Shown here one piece after another: positions 54,263 to 63,696 of a stretch of DNA of 64,000 bases. The DNA is from Pseudomonas multiresinivorans (GTDB taxonomy: Bacteria; Pseudomonadota; Gammaproteobacteria; Pseudomonadales; Pseudomonadaceae), in NCBI RefSeq assembly GCF_012971725.1, contig NZ_CP048833.1, positions 2,852,001-2,916,000 on the forward strand, written 5' to 3'. Below the pieces are notes generated by a model. The model searched no databases. It saw only the letters and a program-made list of their open reading frames with translations, and was not told the DNA's origin. Every line of letters begins with the position of its first letter. Positions within the stretch are counted from its first letter, which is position 1. The translations under genes and the position numbers were made by a program.

Positions 54263-55378
54263 ATGTCCCGCACCCACTCGACAATGCCCAAGGCGGACGG
54301 CTTCCGCCTGCCCGGCGAATTCGAACCCAAGGCCCGCTGCTGGCTGGGCTGGCCGGAGCGGCCGGACGTCTGGCGCAACGGCGGCAAGCCGGCGCAGAAA
54401 ATCTGGGTCGAGGTGGTGACGGCTATTGCCAGCAGCGAGCCGGTCACCGTCTGCGCTTCCGCCGCGCAATACGCCAACGCCCGGCGCATGCTGCCCGAGC
54501 AGGTGCGGGTGGTGGAAATGACCTGCAACGACACCTGGTTCCGCGACAGCGGCCCGGCCTTCCTGGTGAATGACGAAACCGGCGAGATGCGTGGCGTGGA
54601 CTTCCAGTTCAACGCCTACGGTGGTCTCGACGGCGGCCTCTACTACCCCTGGGACAAGGACGACCAGATCGCGCAGAAGATCCTCGAGATTGAAGGCTTC
54701 GACCGTTATCGCGCGTCGATCATCGCCGAGATGGGCAGCATCCGCAGTGACGGCCAGGGCACCCTGCTGACCACCGAGCAGTGCTTGCTCAACCGCAACC
54801 GCAATGCTCACCTGGGCAAGGAGGAAGTCACCCGCCGACTCTGCGACTACCTGGGCGCCGAGCAGGTGATCTGGCTGCCCCGTGGCTGCAAGTTCGACGA
54901 AACCGACGGCCACGTCGACGATCTTGCCTGCTTCGTGCGGCCCGGCGTAGTGGTGATGCAGTGGACCGACGACCGCGACGACCCGCAGTGGGAGATTTAT
55001 CAGGAGGCCTACGACGTGCTGTGCAGCGCCCGCGATGCCCGCGGCAATGCGCTGGAGGTGCACAAGCTGCCGCAGCCGCGGGTGCTGGAGTGGACCGCTG
55101 CCGAAGCCGAGGGGCTGGACCAGGTCGATGGCAGTTTTGATCGCCAGGAAGGCACGAAGATCTGCGCGTCCTACATCAACTTCTATACCGGCAATTCCGC
55201 CATCGTCATGCCGTTCTTCAATGACCCCAACGACCGCATTGCCCAGGGCGTGCTGGCCGAGCTGTTCCCGGAGAAGCGCGTGATCGGCATCGACAACTCG
55301 CGGGAAATCCTCCTGGGCGGCGGCAACATCGGCTGCATCACCATGCCCCAGTACGCCGCATCGGCGCGCCGCAGCTGA
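54263..55378 (+). CDS. aguA: Agmatine deiminase-like enzyme
   Basis: A 371-residue guanidine-modifying (PAD superfamily) enzyme of agmatine deiminase length: GEFEPKARCWLGWPERPDVWRNGG, NDTWFRDSGPAFLVND, LLTTEQCLLNRNRNAHL, the catalytic DGHVDDLACFVRPG (His-x-Asp) and terminal GGGNIGCITMPQ with nucleophile Cys358. Departures from typical AguA: the region usually reading EGGSIHVDGEGT is EMGSIRSDGQGT, and GGGNIHCITQQ is GGGNIGCITMPQ. It would convert agmatine to N-carbamoylputrescine if canonical. No aguB (N-carbamoylputrescine amidase) is adjacent. It could be a paralog with altered specificity. Confidence 0.82.
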   Translation: MSRTHSTMPKADGFRLPGEFEPKARCWLGWPERPDVWRNGGKPAQKIWVEVVTAIASSEPVTVCASAAQYANARRMLPEQVRVVEMTCNDTWFRDSGPAFLVNDETGEMRGVDFQFNAYGGLDGGLYYPWDKDDQIAQKILEIEGFDRYRASIIAEMGSIRSDGQGTLLTTEQCLLNRNRNAHLGKEEVTRRLCDYLGAEQVIWLPRGCKFDETDGHVDDLACFVRPGVVVMQWTDDRDDPQWEIYQEAYDVLCSARDARGNALEVHKLPQPRVLEWTAAEAEGLDQVDGSFDRQEGTKICASYINFYTGNSAIVMPFFNDPNDRIAQGVLAELFPEKRVIGIDNSREILLGGGNIGCITMPQYAASARRS

Positions 55379-55380
55379 GT

Positions 55381-55419
55381 CGTTTCAGAGAAACGCCACA
55401 GTGCTTGCGCAGCTGTGGC
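55381..55419. terminator. Paired hairpins between convergent genes
   Basis: CGTTTC-AGA-GAAACG (55381-55395) and GCCACAG...CTGTGGC (55395-55419) lie between the agmatine-deiminase-like gene and the convergent GGDEF gene. No T-tract follows, so termination is likely weak or factor-assisted. Confidence 0.45.
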
Positions 55420-55445
55420 GCTGAGGGCTCATCCTGCTCCGAACA

Positions 55446-56627
55446 TCAGCCCAGCCGCAGTGGATCGCCGCCAGCCAGCGTGCGGTCCATCAGGCGGATG
55501 CTGTCGCGGCCGCCGCGCTTGGATTCATAGAGCGCGGCGTCGCCTTGCTCGATCAGCGCGGCGAGGCTGGCCGGCGGCTGGTCGAACAGGTTGGCGCCGA
55601 TGCTCAGGGTGACGGCCTGGGGCGTGGCAAAGTTCTGCGTGGCTGTGGTCTGGAACTGCTCGCGCAGCTTGTCGGCCAGCGCCATCACCTGTTCGCCGCC
55701 GACATTGCTCAGCAGGATGACGAACTCGTCGCCACCCAGGCGCGCCGCCACGGCCCGCTCGGGGAGTGCCGCGCGGATCATCTCGCTGAGCGCCACCAGC
55801 AGGCGGTCGCCGGCGGTGTGTCCGTGCAGGTCGTTGACCTGCTTGAAGTTGTCGATGTCGATCAGCAGCAGCGCGCCGGGGCGCTCGGGGCAGATTTCCT
55901 CGAACACGCGGGGCGCGCGCATTTCCAGGGCACGGCGGTTGTACAGGGCGGTCAGCGGGTCGCGTGCGGCGAGGCGGGCGATGCGCTTTTCGCGGCGGTA
56001 GCGTTCGGTGCCGGTCATCGACAGGGCGATCAGCATGATCGCCATCGCGCCCTCCACCAGGGAGATCTGGATGATCTCGCCACGGAAGGCGGCGAGGTCG
56101 ATCAGCGTGCCGGGGATGATCACGGTCGCGCCCTTGGCCAGGTAGAAGGCGCCATGCACCAGCATCACATAGCGCAGCTGCACCGCACCCACGCTCAGGG
56201 ACTTGCCGTGGGGCCGCAGCAGGTAGCTGGCGCGCAGGGAGAGCAGGGCGACCAGCCAGGAATTGGCCAGCAGCATGAGCTTGGACCACAGCGGGCCGCC
56301 GTCGGGTAGCGCCAGCAGCGCTATCCAGGTGAGCGGGACGAGCAACCAGCCCCGTGAAAGCCGTGCTTCGGTGAACTTCGCCACCCCGCTGAGGAAGAAC
56401 CAGTGCGCCAGCACCAGCAGGCCGTTGGCGAACCAGACGCCGACCAGCAGATAGCCGCTCATGCGCAGCAACGCGAGGGTGGAACCGAGGGTGATGGTGG
56501 CGAAACCGGCGCTCCAGTAGAGCAGCGAGCGTTCGCGCACGCTGCGCCATTCGATGGCCAGATACAGCGCTGCGGCCGCCGCTAGGGCGACCGAAATAGT
56601 CAACATGGTGGGTGGATCGAGCGCCAT
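55446..56627 (-). CDS. Membrane-bound diguanylate cyclase (multi-helix N-terminus)
   Basis: A 393-residue protein with about seven hydrophobic helices (residues 8-215) followed by a GGDEF domain (LAARDPLTALYNRRALEMRAP, DIDNFKQVNDLHGHTAGDRLL, ARLGGDEFVILLSNVGGEQ). The active GGDEF motif is intact. The upstream inhibitory-site position reads RAVA, so RxxD product inhibition is absent. I place the start at the ATG at 56627 (MALDPPTML). The frame is open further, but the added sequence is low-complexity and lacks membrane character. No strong ribosome binding site, so the start is tentative. Confidence 0.85.
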   Translation of the reverse strand: MALDPPTMLTISVALAAAAALYLAIEWRSVRERSLLYWSAGFATITLGSTLALLRMSGYLLVGVWFANGLLVLAHWFFLSGVAKFTEARLSRGWLLVPLTWIALLALPDGGPLWSKLMLLANSWLVALLSLRASYLLRPHGKSLSVGAVQLRYVMLVHGAFYLAKGATVIIPGTLIDLAAFRGEIIQISLVEGAMAIMLIALSMTGTERYRREKRIARLAARDPLTALYNRRALEMRAPRVFEEICPERPGALLLIDIDNFKQVNDLHGHTAGDRLLVALSEMIRAALPERAVAARLGGDEFVILLSNVGGEQVMALADKLREQFQTTATQNFATPQAVTLSIGANLFDQPPASLAALIEQGDAALYESKRGGRDSIRLMDRTLAGGDPLRLG

Positions 56628-56844
56628 TTCCTGAACCGTACTGCACTTGCGGTAAAAAACGTGATTGTAAGCGCCCTTGCTGGTTTTCCGGTATGTCGGC
56701 CGGGTGCTTCCGGTCGGGTTTGCAGCCGTTCTGTCGCGTCTGGAAAGCGCTTCTTCCGCTTTTGTCGGATTGCCGAAGCGGCCACTGGCCATCAGACTGT
56801 GCGGATTCGTGAGTATTCGCTGTGGGGCTGGGAGGCCCGAAGCC

Positions 56845-57108
56845 ATGGAAAAACCGACACGCCGGCGCTGGAGTCCGCTCTGGTTCCTGATCGTTGCCGC
56901 CAGTTACCTGATCGCGATCCTGTTCACCGTGGCCCTGGCGGGGCTGGGATGGATCCTCTTCTCCGGCGGGCTGGACATGACGGTGGTGAAGGAGCGCCGC
57001 TACCTGCTGCTGGGCAGCGGCGGGTTGATGCTGGCGGTGTCGGCCTACATCCTGCTGATGTCGATTCCCACGAGCTTTCTCTCGACCATCCGCCGCGAAG
57101 GCTCCTGA
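56845..57108 (+). CDS. Small two-helix membrane protein
   Basis: An 87-residue protein with two hydrophobic helices (WFLIVAASYLIAILFTVALAGLGWILF and LLLGSGGLMLAVSAYILLMSI) and a basic start MEKPTRRRW. GGGAGG precedes the ATG by about ten bases. It is divergent from the membrane GGDEF gene and 155 bases upstream of hemN. Not recognised. Longer frames upstream overlap the GGDEF promoter and are unlikely. Confidence 0.7.
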   Translation: MEKPTRRRWSPLWFLIVAASYLIAILFTVALAGLGWILFSGGLDMTVVKERRYLLLGSGGLMLAVSAYILLMSIPTSFLSTIRREGS

Positions 57109-57263
57109 TCCTGCGCCAGCGGTCGGATACTGGCGTGAGAATGCTGCGATATGCCTGACTGGATGGAAGTCTTGATCCTGCGCAGGGAGCGCTCCCGCGG
57201 GCAGGTGTAAGGTTGCCGCGCGACTCGCAGCGTCAGACTGCCAGCGCCTCAGGAGCCCGTGTC

Positions 57264-58661
57264 ATGCCCGAATCGATGAGTTTCAACCGCGCGCTGGTGG
57301 AGAAGTACGACCGTCCCGGCCCGCGCTATACCTCCTATCCCACCGCGCCGCAGTTCCATGGCGCCTTCGCCGCCGACGACTACCGGGCGGCCGCACAGCG
57401 CAGTAACCATCGCGGCAACGAAAGCGCGGCCAAGCCGCTCTCGGTGTACATCCACATCCCGTTCTGCAAGAGCCTCTGCTACTACTGCGCCTGCAACAAG
57501 ATCATCACCCAGAAGACCCACCGCGCCGTGGAGTACCTGGAGTACCTCAAGCGCGAGATCGCCCTGCAGGCGGCGCTGTTCGACGGGTCGCGCAAGCTCA
57601 CCCAGCTGCATCTGGGCGGCGGCACGCCGACCTACCTGACCAGCGAGCAGCTGGGCGAGGTGATGGGCAGCCTGCGGGAGCATTTCAACCTCGACGAGAG
57701 CGATGCCCACGAGTTCTCCATCGAGGTCGACCCGCGCACCATCAGCCGCGAACGCATCGCCGAGCTGCGCGCCCAGGGTTTCAACCGCCTGAGTTTCGGC
57801 GTGCAGGATTTCGACGAGCAGGTGCAGCAGGCGGTCAACCGCGTGCAGAGCGAACAGCAGGTCTTCGACCTGGTACAGGCAGCCCGCGAGGCGCGTTTCA
57901 AGTCGGTGTCGGTGGACCTGATCTACGGCCTGCCGCTGCAAACGGTGGAGAGTTTCGACACCACGCTGAGCAAGATCATCGCCCTGCGCCCGGACCGCAT
58001 CGCCGCCTACAGCTACGCCCACCTCCCGGAGCGGGTGCGCGCGCAACGGCTGATCCGCCGCGAGGACATGCCGCCGCCCGAGCGCAAGCTGGAGCTGCTG
58101 GAACTGACCATCCAGCGGCTGACCGAGGCGGGCTACGTCTATATCGGCATGGACCACTTTTCCCTGCCGGACGACGAGCTTACGGTCGCACGCAACAACG
58201 GCACCCTGCAGCGCAACTTCCAGGGTTATTCGACCCACGCCGACTGTGACCTGATTGCCCTGGGCGTCTCGTCCATCAGCAAGGTCGGCGATACCTACGG
58301 GCAGAACGTGAAGGAGCTGTCGCAGTATTACGCGCGGCTCGACCAGGGCCTGCTGCCGGTGCACAAGGGCTACCGCCTGACTGACGACGACTGCCTGCGC
58401 CGCGAGGTGATCAGCGCGCTGATGTGCCATGGTCGGGTGGATTACGCGCCGCTGGAGGAGAGCCACGGCATTCGTTTTGGCGAGTACTTCGAAGGGGCGT
58501 TGCGGCAGTTGCAGGAGCAGGTTGGCGACGGCCTGATCGAACTGCACGACGATGCGCTGGTGCTGCTGCCCCAGGGGCAACTGATGATGCGCAGCGTGGC
58601 CATGGCCTTCGATGCCTACCTGGGCGGTGGGCAGCAGGAGCGTTTCTCGCGCACGATCTGA
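57264..58661 (+). CDS. hemN: Oxygen-independent coproporphyrinogen III oxidase
   Basis: A 465-residue radical-SAM enzyme with the 4Fe-4S motif C68-x3-C72-x2-C75 plus C77 (PFCKSLCYYCACNK). Other HemN signatures are GPRYTSYPTAPQFH, LHLGGGTPTYLT, EFSIEVDPRTI, RLSFGVQDFDEQVQQAVNRVQ and GYSTHADCDLIALGVSSIS. It decarboxylates coproporphyrinogen III to protoporphyrinogen IX in anaerobic haem synthesis. AGGAG lies eight bases before the ATG. The frame extends to 57213 without support. Only a half-match to an ANR box (TTGAT near 57172) is seen upstream, so oxygen control cannot be asserted. Confidence 0.95.
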   Translation: MPESMSFNRALVEKYDRPGPRYTSYPTAPQFHGAFAADDYRAAAQRSNHRGNESAAKPLSVYIHIPFCKSLCYYCACNKIITQKTHRAVEYLEYLKREIALQAALFDGSRKLTQLHLGGGTPTYLTSEQLGEVMGSLREHFNLDESDAHEFSIEVDPRTISRERIAELRAQGFNRLSFGVQDFDEQVQQAVNRVQSEQQVFDLVQAAREARFKSVSVDLIYGLPLQTVESFDTTLSKIIALRPDRIAAYSYAHLPERVRAQRLIRREDMPPPERKLELLELTIQRLTEAGYVYIGMDHFSLPDDELTVARNNGTLQRNFQGYSTHADCDLIALGVSSISKVGDTYGQNVKELSQYYARLDQGLLPVHKGYRLTDDDCLRREVISALMCHGRVDYAPLEESHGIRFGEYFEGALRQLQEQVGDGLIELHDDALVLLPQGQLMMRSVAMAFDAYLGGGQQERFSRTI

Positions 58662-58679
58662 TACCACAACCGGATGCAG

Positions 58680-58714
58680 AACGGCCCGCCTTCGAGGCGG
58701 GCCGTTGCGTTTTC
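58680..58714 (+). terminator. Rho-independent terminator after hemN
   Basis: ACGGCCCGCC (58681-58690) pairs with GGCGGGCCGT (58696-58705), followed by TGCGTTTT. It lies between hemN and the convergent dehydrogenase gene. Confidence 0.88.
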
Positions 58715-58719
58715 GGCGC

Positions 58720-60108
58720 TTAGCGGCGGTCGACCCACACGGTCTGCGCGTTGCAGAACTCGCGTACGCCGAAGTGCGACAGTTCGCGACCGAAGCCGCT
58801 CTTCTTCACGCCACCGAAGCCGACGCGGGGATCGCTGGCGCTGTAGCCATTGATGAACACGCCACCGACATCCAGCTCGGCGGTCATCTGCCGTGCACGG
58901 GCGAGGTCGGCGGTGAACACCGTGGCAGTCAGACCAAAATCGCTGTCGTTGGCCAGCTCCAGCGCATGACGGGCGTCCTTCGCGCGGATGATCGAGGCCA
59001 CCGGGCCGAACAGCTCTTCGCGGAACGAGGTCATGTCCGGGGTGACGTCGGCCAGCACGGTGGGCTGGTAGAAGTTGCCTGCGCCGTCGACCTTGCCACC
59101 GCCCAGCAGCAGGGTGGCGCCTTCGGCCAGGGTGCGCTGCACCTGGTCGTCAAGCTCGTCGCGCAGGTCGAAGCGGGCCATCGGGCCGACGTAGGTCTGC
59201 GCCTGGGTCGGATCGCCCATCACCAGTTCGCGGGCGGCAGCGACGAAGCGCTCGGTGAAGACGTCGGCGATGCTGTCCTCGACGATGAAGCGCTTGGCCG
59301 CGGCGCAGACCTGCCCGGAGTTCTGGAAGCGCCCGGCGACGGCCGCCTTCACGGCGACATCGAGGTCGGCGTCGGCAAGCACGATAAAGGCGTCCGAGCC
59401 GCCCAGTTCCAACACGCACTTCTTCAGCGCAGCGCCCGCCTGGGAGCCGATGGCCGAACCGGCGCGCACGCTGCCGGTGACGGTCACGGCGGCGATGCGG
59501 TCGTCGCGGATGGCCTGGGAGACCAGGTCGTTACCGACGTTGATCACCTCGAACACGCCTGCCGGGAAGTCCGCCTGCTGGAACGCCTGCAGCATCAGGT
59601 AGGCGCTGCCCATGACGTTCGGCGCATGCTTGAGCACATAGGTGTTGCCCGCCAGCAGCGCCGGCACCGCGCCACGCAGCACCTGCCAGATCGGGAAGTT
59701 CCACGGCATCACCGCGAGGATCGGGCCCAGCGGGCGGTATTCGATCCAGGCGCGCTCGTGCTCCACGCTGGTCGGCTCGGCGGCGAGCATCTGCGGACCA
59801 TTGGCGGCGTACCAGTCGCACAGGCCGGCGCACTTTTCCACTTCGCCACGGGCCTGGGTGATCGGCTTGCCCATCTCGGCGGTGATAGTGGCAGCGAAAG
59901 CGTTGGCATTGGCGCGCAGGGCCTGGCCGAGACGCACCAGGGCGGCGGCGCGCTGCTCGATGGGCGTGCGCTTCCAGCCGGCATAGCCTTGGGCTGCGCG
60001 GGCCAGGGCCTGCTCCAGGGCCTCGGCGGATTCGAAGGCGTAGCTGTCGATCACCTCGCCAGTGGCGGGGTTGCGGGAGATCGCGTGGGTCTGCGGGGTG
60101 ACGTTCAT
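58720..60108 (-). CDS. Succinate-semialdehyde-type aldehyde dehydrogenase (YneI/Sad-like)
   Basis: A 462-residue NAD(P)-dependent aldehyde dehydrogenase. The length and motifs match YneI/Sad: ISRNPATGEVIDSYAFES, PLGPILAVMPWNFPIWQVLRGAVPALLAGN, LELGGSDAFIVL (general base Glu234) and FQNSGQVCAAAKRFIV (nucleophile Cys268), ending KSGFGRELSHFGVREFCNAQTVWV. The ATG at 60108 has GGAG seven bases upstream. Oxidises succinate semialdehyde or related aldehydes, for instance from 4-aminobutyrate or polyamine breakdown. Divergent from a LysR regulator at 60215, its probable controller. Confidence 0.9.
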   Translation of the reverse strand: MNVTPQTHAISRNPATGEVIDSYAFESAEALEQALARAAQGYAGWKRTPIEQRAAALVRLGQALRANANAFAATITAEMGKPITQARGEVEKCAGLCDWYAANGPQMLAAEPTSVEHERAWIEYRPLGPILAVMPWNFPIWQVLRGAVPALLAGNTYVLKHAPNVMGSAYLMLQAFQQADFPAGVFEVINVGNDLVSQAIRDDRIAAVTVTGSVRAGSAIGSQAGAALKKCVLELGGSDAFIVLADADLDVAVKAAVAGRFQNSGQVCAAAKRFIVEDSIADVFTERFVAAARELVMGDPTQAQTYVGPMARFDLRDELDDQVQRTLAEGATLLLGGGKVDGAGNFYQPTVLADVTPDMTSFREELFGPVASIIRAKDARHALELANDSDFGLTATVFTADLARARQMTAELDVGGVFINGYSASDPRVGFGGVKKSGFGRELSHFGVREFCNAQTVWVDRR

Positions 60109-60214
60109 GGCTCGCTCCTGAGGGTGAGTGGGCGGGATGGAGCCAGTGTCGCGTTGAATGATGCTTATGAAAACTGAATAATAATGACGATTACACTCTC
60201 GATTGGAGAATGAA

Positions 60215-61099
60215 ATGGATCTGGTCCAGCTGGAAATCTTCTGTGCCGTGGCGACCCACAAAAGCATCGCTGCCGCCGCCCAGGCCATGCACCGGGTGCC
60301 GTCCAACCTCACCACGCGGATCAAGCAGCTGGAAGCAGACCTGGGTGCCGACCTGTTCATCCGCGAGAACAATCGCCTGCGGCTGTCCCTGGCCGGGCAC
60401 GACTTCCTCGTCTACGCCACGCGCATCCTCGGCCTGGTGGAGGAGGCGAGGGTGGTGGTCTCCGGCAAGGAGCCCACCGGGCGCTTTCCCATCGGCTCGC
60501 TGGAGAGCACCGCGGCAGTTCGCATCCCGCGCCTGCTGGCGCGCTACCACCAGCAGTACCCGAAGGTAGAGCTGGACCTTTCCACCGGGCCTTCGGGCGA
60601 GATGATCGACGGAGTGATCGCCGGCGAACTGATCGCGGCCTTCGTCGATGGGCCGATCAGGCATCCGGCGCTCGAGGGCGTGCCGGTGTTCGACGAGGAG
60701 ATGCTGGTCGTCGCGCCGTCTCACCATGCGCCGATCCGGCGCGGCCAGGACGCCGATGGCGAGATGATCTACGTATTCCGCGACAACTGCTCCTATCGCC
60801 ATCACTTCGAGCGCTGGTTCGCCGCCGATGGTGCGGCGCCCGGCGCCATCCGCGAGCTGGAGTCCTACCACAGCATGCTCGCCTGCGTGAGCGCCGGCGG
60901 CGGCCTGGCGGTGATGCCGCGCAGCATGCTGAGCAACATGCCCGGCAGCGCCTCGGTCAGCGCCTGGCCCATGGCTGGCGACTTCGCCCGCCTGAACACC
61001 TGGCTGATCTGGCGCAGCGACTCGCGTTCGCGCTCGCTGGAGCTGTTCCGCCAGTTGGTCGACGAACAGGCGGCGGCGCTGGACATGGCCGGTGCGTGA
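60215..61099 (+). CDS. LysR-family transcriptional regulator
   Basis: A 294-residue LysR protein with a winged helix (LVQLEIFCAVATHKSIAAAAQAMHRVPSNLTTRIKQLEADLGADLFIRENNRLRLSLAG) and an effector domain (FPIGSLESTAAVRIPRLLARYHQQYPKVELDLSTGPSGEMIDGVIAGELIAAFVDG). The ATG at 60215 has GGAG six bases upstream. A TTG at 60203 is in frame but lacks one. It is divergent from the aldehyde dehydrogenase, with a 106-base AT-rich gap that would hold both promoters and a T-N11-A-type operator. Confidence 0.9.
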   Translation: MDLVQLEIFCAVATHKSIAAAAQAMHRVPSNLTTRIKQLEADLGADLFIRENNRLRLSLAGHDFLVYATRILGLVEEARVVVSGKEPTGRFPIGSLESTAAVRIPRLLARYHQQYPKVELDLSTGPSGEMIDGVIAGELIAAFVDGPIRHPALEGVPVFDEEMLVVAPSHHAPIRRGQDADGEMIYVFRDNCSYRHHFERWFAADGAAPGAIRELESYHSMLACVSAGGGLAVMPRSMLSNMPGSASVSAWPMAGDFARLNTWLIWRSDSRSRSLELFRQLVDEQAAALDMAGA

Positions 61100-61354
61100 G
61101 GCCTGACGCGCCGGTCGAGGCCGTTTCGCCGCCAGCATGCAACCGCCGGCAGCGCGGCTCGGCGGCGGGGGCCGGGGCGTCAGCGGCTGGATGCGCCCGG
61201 CATCAGCTCCCGGCAGGCAGGTCCTGGTTTTGCCAAGCCGATATCGGGATCTTCACCGCACGCTTCAGGAAGTTTCAGTCTGGCCGCGGCTGCCATGACG
61301 ATCAAAGCTGCCCCGCATCGAATGGGAGCAGTCAGCGAGCGGAGCGGAATCGTC

Positions 61355-62626
61355 ATGAACAAGCGCATCGTCGTCACGGGAATGGGCGCGGTCACCCCGC
61401 TGGGGTGCGGCGTGGAGCTGGTCTGGGATCGCCTGTTGTCAGGCAAATCTGGGATCAGGGAGCTGCCGGAATCATTGGTCGGCGATCTGCTGGTGCGTAT
61501 CGGCGGCCAGGTACCCGGCCTGGAGGAAGATCCCCAGGGAGGATTCGACCCCGGCCGGGTGCTCACGCCCAAGGAGCAGCGCCAGGTGGACCGCTTCATT
61601 CTGCTCGCGCTGGCAGCCGCAGCCGAGGCACTGGCGCAGGCCGGATGGCAGCCCGACACGCGGGAGAAGCAGGAGCGCAGCGCTACCATCATCGGGACTG
61701 GCACCGGAGGGTTCACGGCCATCGCGGAAGGGGTCCGGCTGTCGGACTCCAAGGGGCCACGGCGGCTGTCGCCGTTCATCGTGCCTTCATTCCTGTGCAA
61801 CCTGGCAGCCGGCCAGGTCTCCATTCGCCATCACCTGAAGGGCCCGCTGGGGGCGCCGGTCACCGCCTGCGCAGCAGGGGTACAGGCCATTGGTGACGCT
61901 GCCCGCATGATCCGCGCCGGTGAGGCCGACCTGGCCCTGTGCGGCGGAGCCGAGGCCGCCCTGCACCGCGTCAGCCTGGCCGGGTTCGTCGCTGCGCGGG
62001 CGCTGTCGAGCGGCTTCAATGCCAACCCGACCTGCGCCTCGCGGCCCTTCGACGGAGCGCGGGACGGCTTCGTCATGAGCGAGGGCGCCGGCCTGCTGGT
62101 CATCGAAGAACTCGAACACGCCCTGGCGCGGGGAGCGACGCCTTTGGCCGAGCTGGTGGGCTATGGCACCAGCGCGGATGCCCACCACATCACCTCGGGC
62201 CCGGAAGACGGCGATGGTGCGCAACGGGCCATGAGAAATGCCCTGCAGCAGGCGGGCATCACCCCGGAGCGGGTCGGGCACCTGAACGCCCATGCCACCT
62301 CGACGCCCATCGGCGACAAGGCCGAACTGGCCGCGATCAAGGCGGTTTTCCAGGGAGTGGCTTCGCCGATCATCAGTGCCACCAAGTCGTCCACCGGGCA
62401 CCTGCTGGGCGCGGCGGGAGGCATCGAAGCGATCTTCAGCATCCTCGCCCTGCGCGATCAACTGGCGCCGGCGACGCTCAACCTGGACAACGTCGATCCC
62501 CTGGCCGATGGCTTGAACATCGCCACCCGCGCTCCTCGCGCGCTGGACACCGAGTACGCGCTATCCAACGGCTTCGGTTTTGGCGGTGTCAACGCCAGTG
62601 TGCTGTTCCGGCGCTGGCCGAACTAG
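61355..62626 (+). CDS. FabF-like beta-ketoacyl-ACP synthase
   Basis: A 423-residue condensing enzyme of the KAS II family: MNKRIVVTGMGAVTPLGCGV, nucleophile Cys172 in TACAAGVQAIGDAARMI, catalytic His in LNAHATSTPIGDKAE and STGHLLGAAGGIEAIF, and the terminal NGFGFGGVNASVLFRRW. It elongates acyl-ACP with malonyl-ACP. Main Pseudomonas fabF sits in the fab cluster with acpP. This isolated copy, without acyl carrier genes, resembles an accessory KAS (a FabF2-like paralog). The frame extends to 61295, but the ATG at 61355 begins the conserved N-terminus. Confidence 0.9.
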   Translation: MNKRIVVTGMGAVTPLGCGVELVWDRLLSGKSGIRELPESLVGDLLVRIGGQVPGLEEDPQGGFDPGRVLTPKEQRQVDRFILLALAAAAEALAQAGWQPDTREKQERSATIIGTGTGGFTAIAEGVRLSDSKGPRRLSPFIVPSFLCNLAAGQVSIRHHLKGPLGAPVTACAAGVQAIGDAARMIRAGEADLALCGGAEAALHRVSLAGFVAARALSSGFNANPTCASRPFDGARDGFVMSEGAGLLVIEELEHALARGATPLAELVGYGTSADAHHITSGPEDGDGAQRAMRNALQQAGITPERVGHLNAHATSTPIGDKAELAAIKAVFQGVASPIISATKSSTGHLLGAAGGIEAIFSILALRDQLAPATLNLDNVDPLADGLNIATRAPRALDTEYALSNGFGFGGVNASVLFRRWPN

Positions 62627-62764
62627 CGATTGCCGGCCGGGCTATTGCGTCCCGGCTGGATACAGCCCCGTTTCAACAGGGGGCCTCCTTCGGGAACGCG
62701 CGCCTATGCCTATCGAAGGGCTCCAGCGGCGAGGGGCACTCGATCGGTGCGAGCGGAGGTTTGC

Positions 62765-63553
62765 TCAGGGAGCCCTGGCTGCTGGCTGCGCAGTCGTCTG
62801 GTAGCTGCTGGGTGCTACGCCCAGGCTGCGACGGAACATGCTGGAGAAGGCGCTCGGACTGTCGTAGCCCAGCTCCAGCGCCACGCGGGTGACGGGCGTG
62901 CCGGCGGAGAGGCGGGTGACGGCGGCCAGCAGGCAGGCCTGCTGACGCCAGGCGCCGAAGGAGAGGCCGGTCTGCTGGCGGAACAGGCGGCTGAAGGTGC
63001 GCGTGCTGCAGTGCAGCTCGGCGGCCCAGGCATCCGCCGTAACGCCGATGTCCGGCGCCCGCAGAAAGTCGCGGCACAGCTCTGCCAGACGCGGGTGTGC
63101 CGGCAGCGGGGCGAACAGCGGCAGGCTCGGGGCCTGGCGCAGCTCATGGAGCAGCAGGCGCAGAAGGTCGCCGTCGCGGCCGTCCTCGTCGTGCAGCGCC
63201 GGCACTTCGACACTGGCCAGCAGCAGCTCGTGCAGCAGCGGCGAAACGGTCAGCGCCTGGCACAGCAGCGTGTCGCGCACCGGCACCCGCGGGTCGATGT
63301 ACAGGCTGCGGGTGCTGACGCCGCGCATCAGCACCCGGTGCCGCTTGCCGGCGGGAATCCACACGCCGCTGTAGGGCGGGATCACCCAGGCGCCGTCCTC
63401 GGTTTCCACCTCCATCAGGCCGCTCATGCCATAGAGGAACTGCGCGCGCCGATGGGAGTGCGGCTGGAGCAGGGTGCCGAGCGGGTAGTCGGTGCCGATG
63501 GCGAGTACGGCGCGGTCGACGTCGTCGACGCTGGCAAGGGGAATGTTGAGCAT
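62765..63553 (-). CDS. AraC-family regulator with N-terminal cupin
   Basis: A 262-residue regulator: an N-terminal cupin-like arm (PLGTLLQPHSHRRAQFLYGMSGLMEVETEDGAWVIPPYSGVWIPAGKRHRVLM) and a C-terminal AraC double helix-turn-helix (VTADAWAAELHCSTRTFSRLFRQQTGLSFGAWRQQACLLAAV, TPVTRVALELGYDSPSAFSSMFRRSLGVAPSSYQ). The start at 63553 (MLNIPLASV) gives family length. The frame runs to 63646 without a ribosome binding site. It is divergent from the VOC gene at 63697, which it may regulate. The effector is unknown. Confidence 0.88.
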   Translation of the reverse strand: MLNIPLASVDDVDRAVLAIGTDYPLGTLLQPHSHRRAQFLYGMSGLMEVETEDGAWVIPPYSGVWIPAGKRHRVLMRGVSTRSLYIDPRVPVRDTLLCQALTVSPLLHELLLASVEVPALHDEDGRDGDLLRLLLHELRQAPSLPLFAPLPAHPRLAELCRDFLRAPDIGVTADAWAAELHCSTRTFSRLFRQQTGLSFGAWRQQACLLAAVTRLSAGTPVTRVALELGYDSPSAFSSMFRRSLGVAPSSYQTTAQPAARAP

Positions 63554-63696
63554 GGCGGCGGGCTTGGCTGGGTTGCGATGATTATTCGTCAATCCACGTA
63601 AAATGGCCAACGGCGCTGCGGCTGACTGGCGCGGCATGTTCTGCATGAAGGAATTTGCCGTAGGATCAGGCGCTCATGACTTGCCAGGAGGCGACT

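Noticed and set aside
57171..57185. ANR/FNR box upstream of hemN
   Set aside because: Only the TTGAT half is present. The expected ATCAA partner is replaced by CGCAG.
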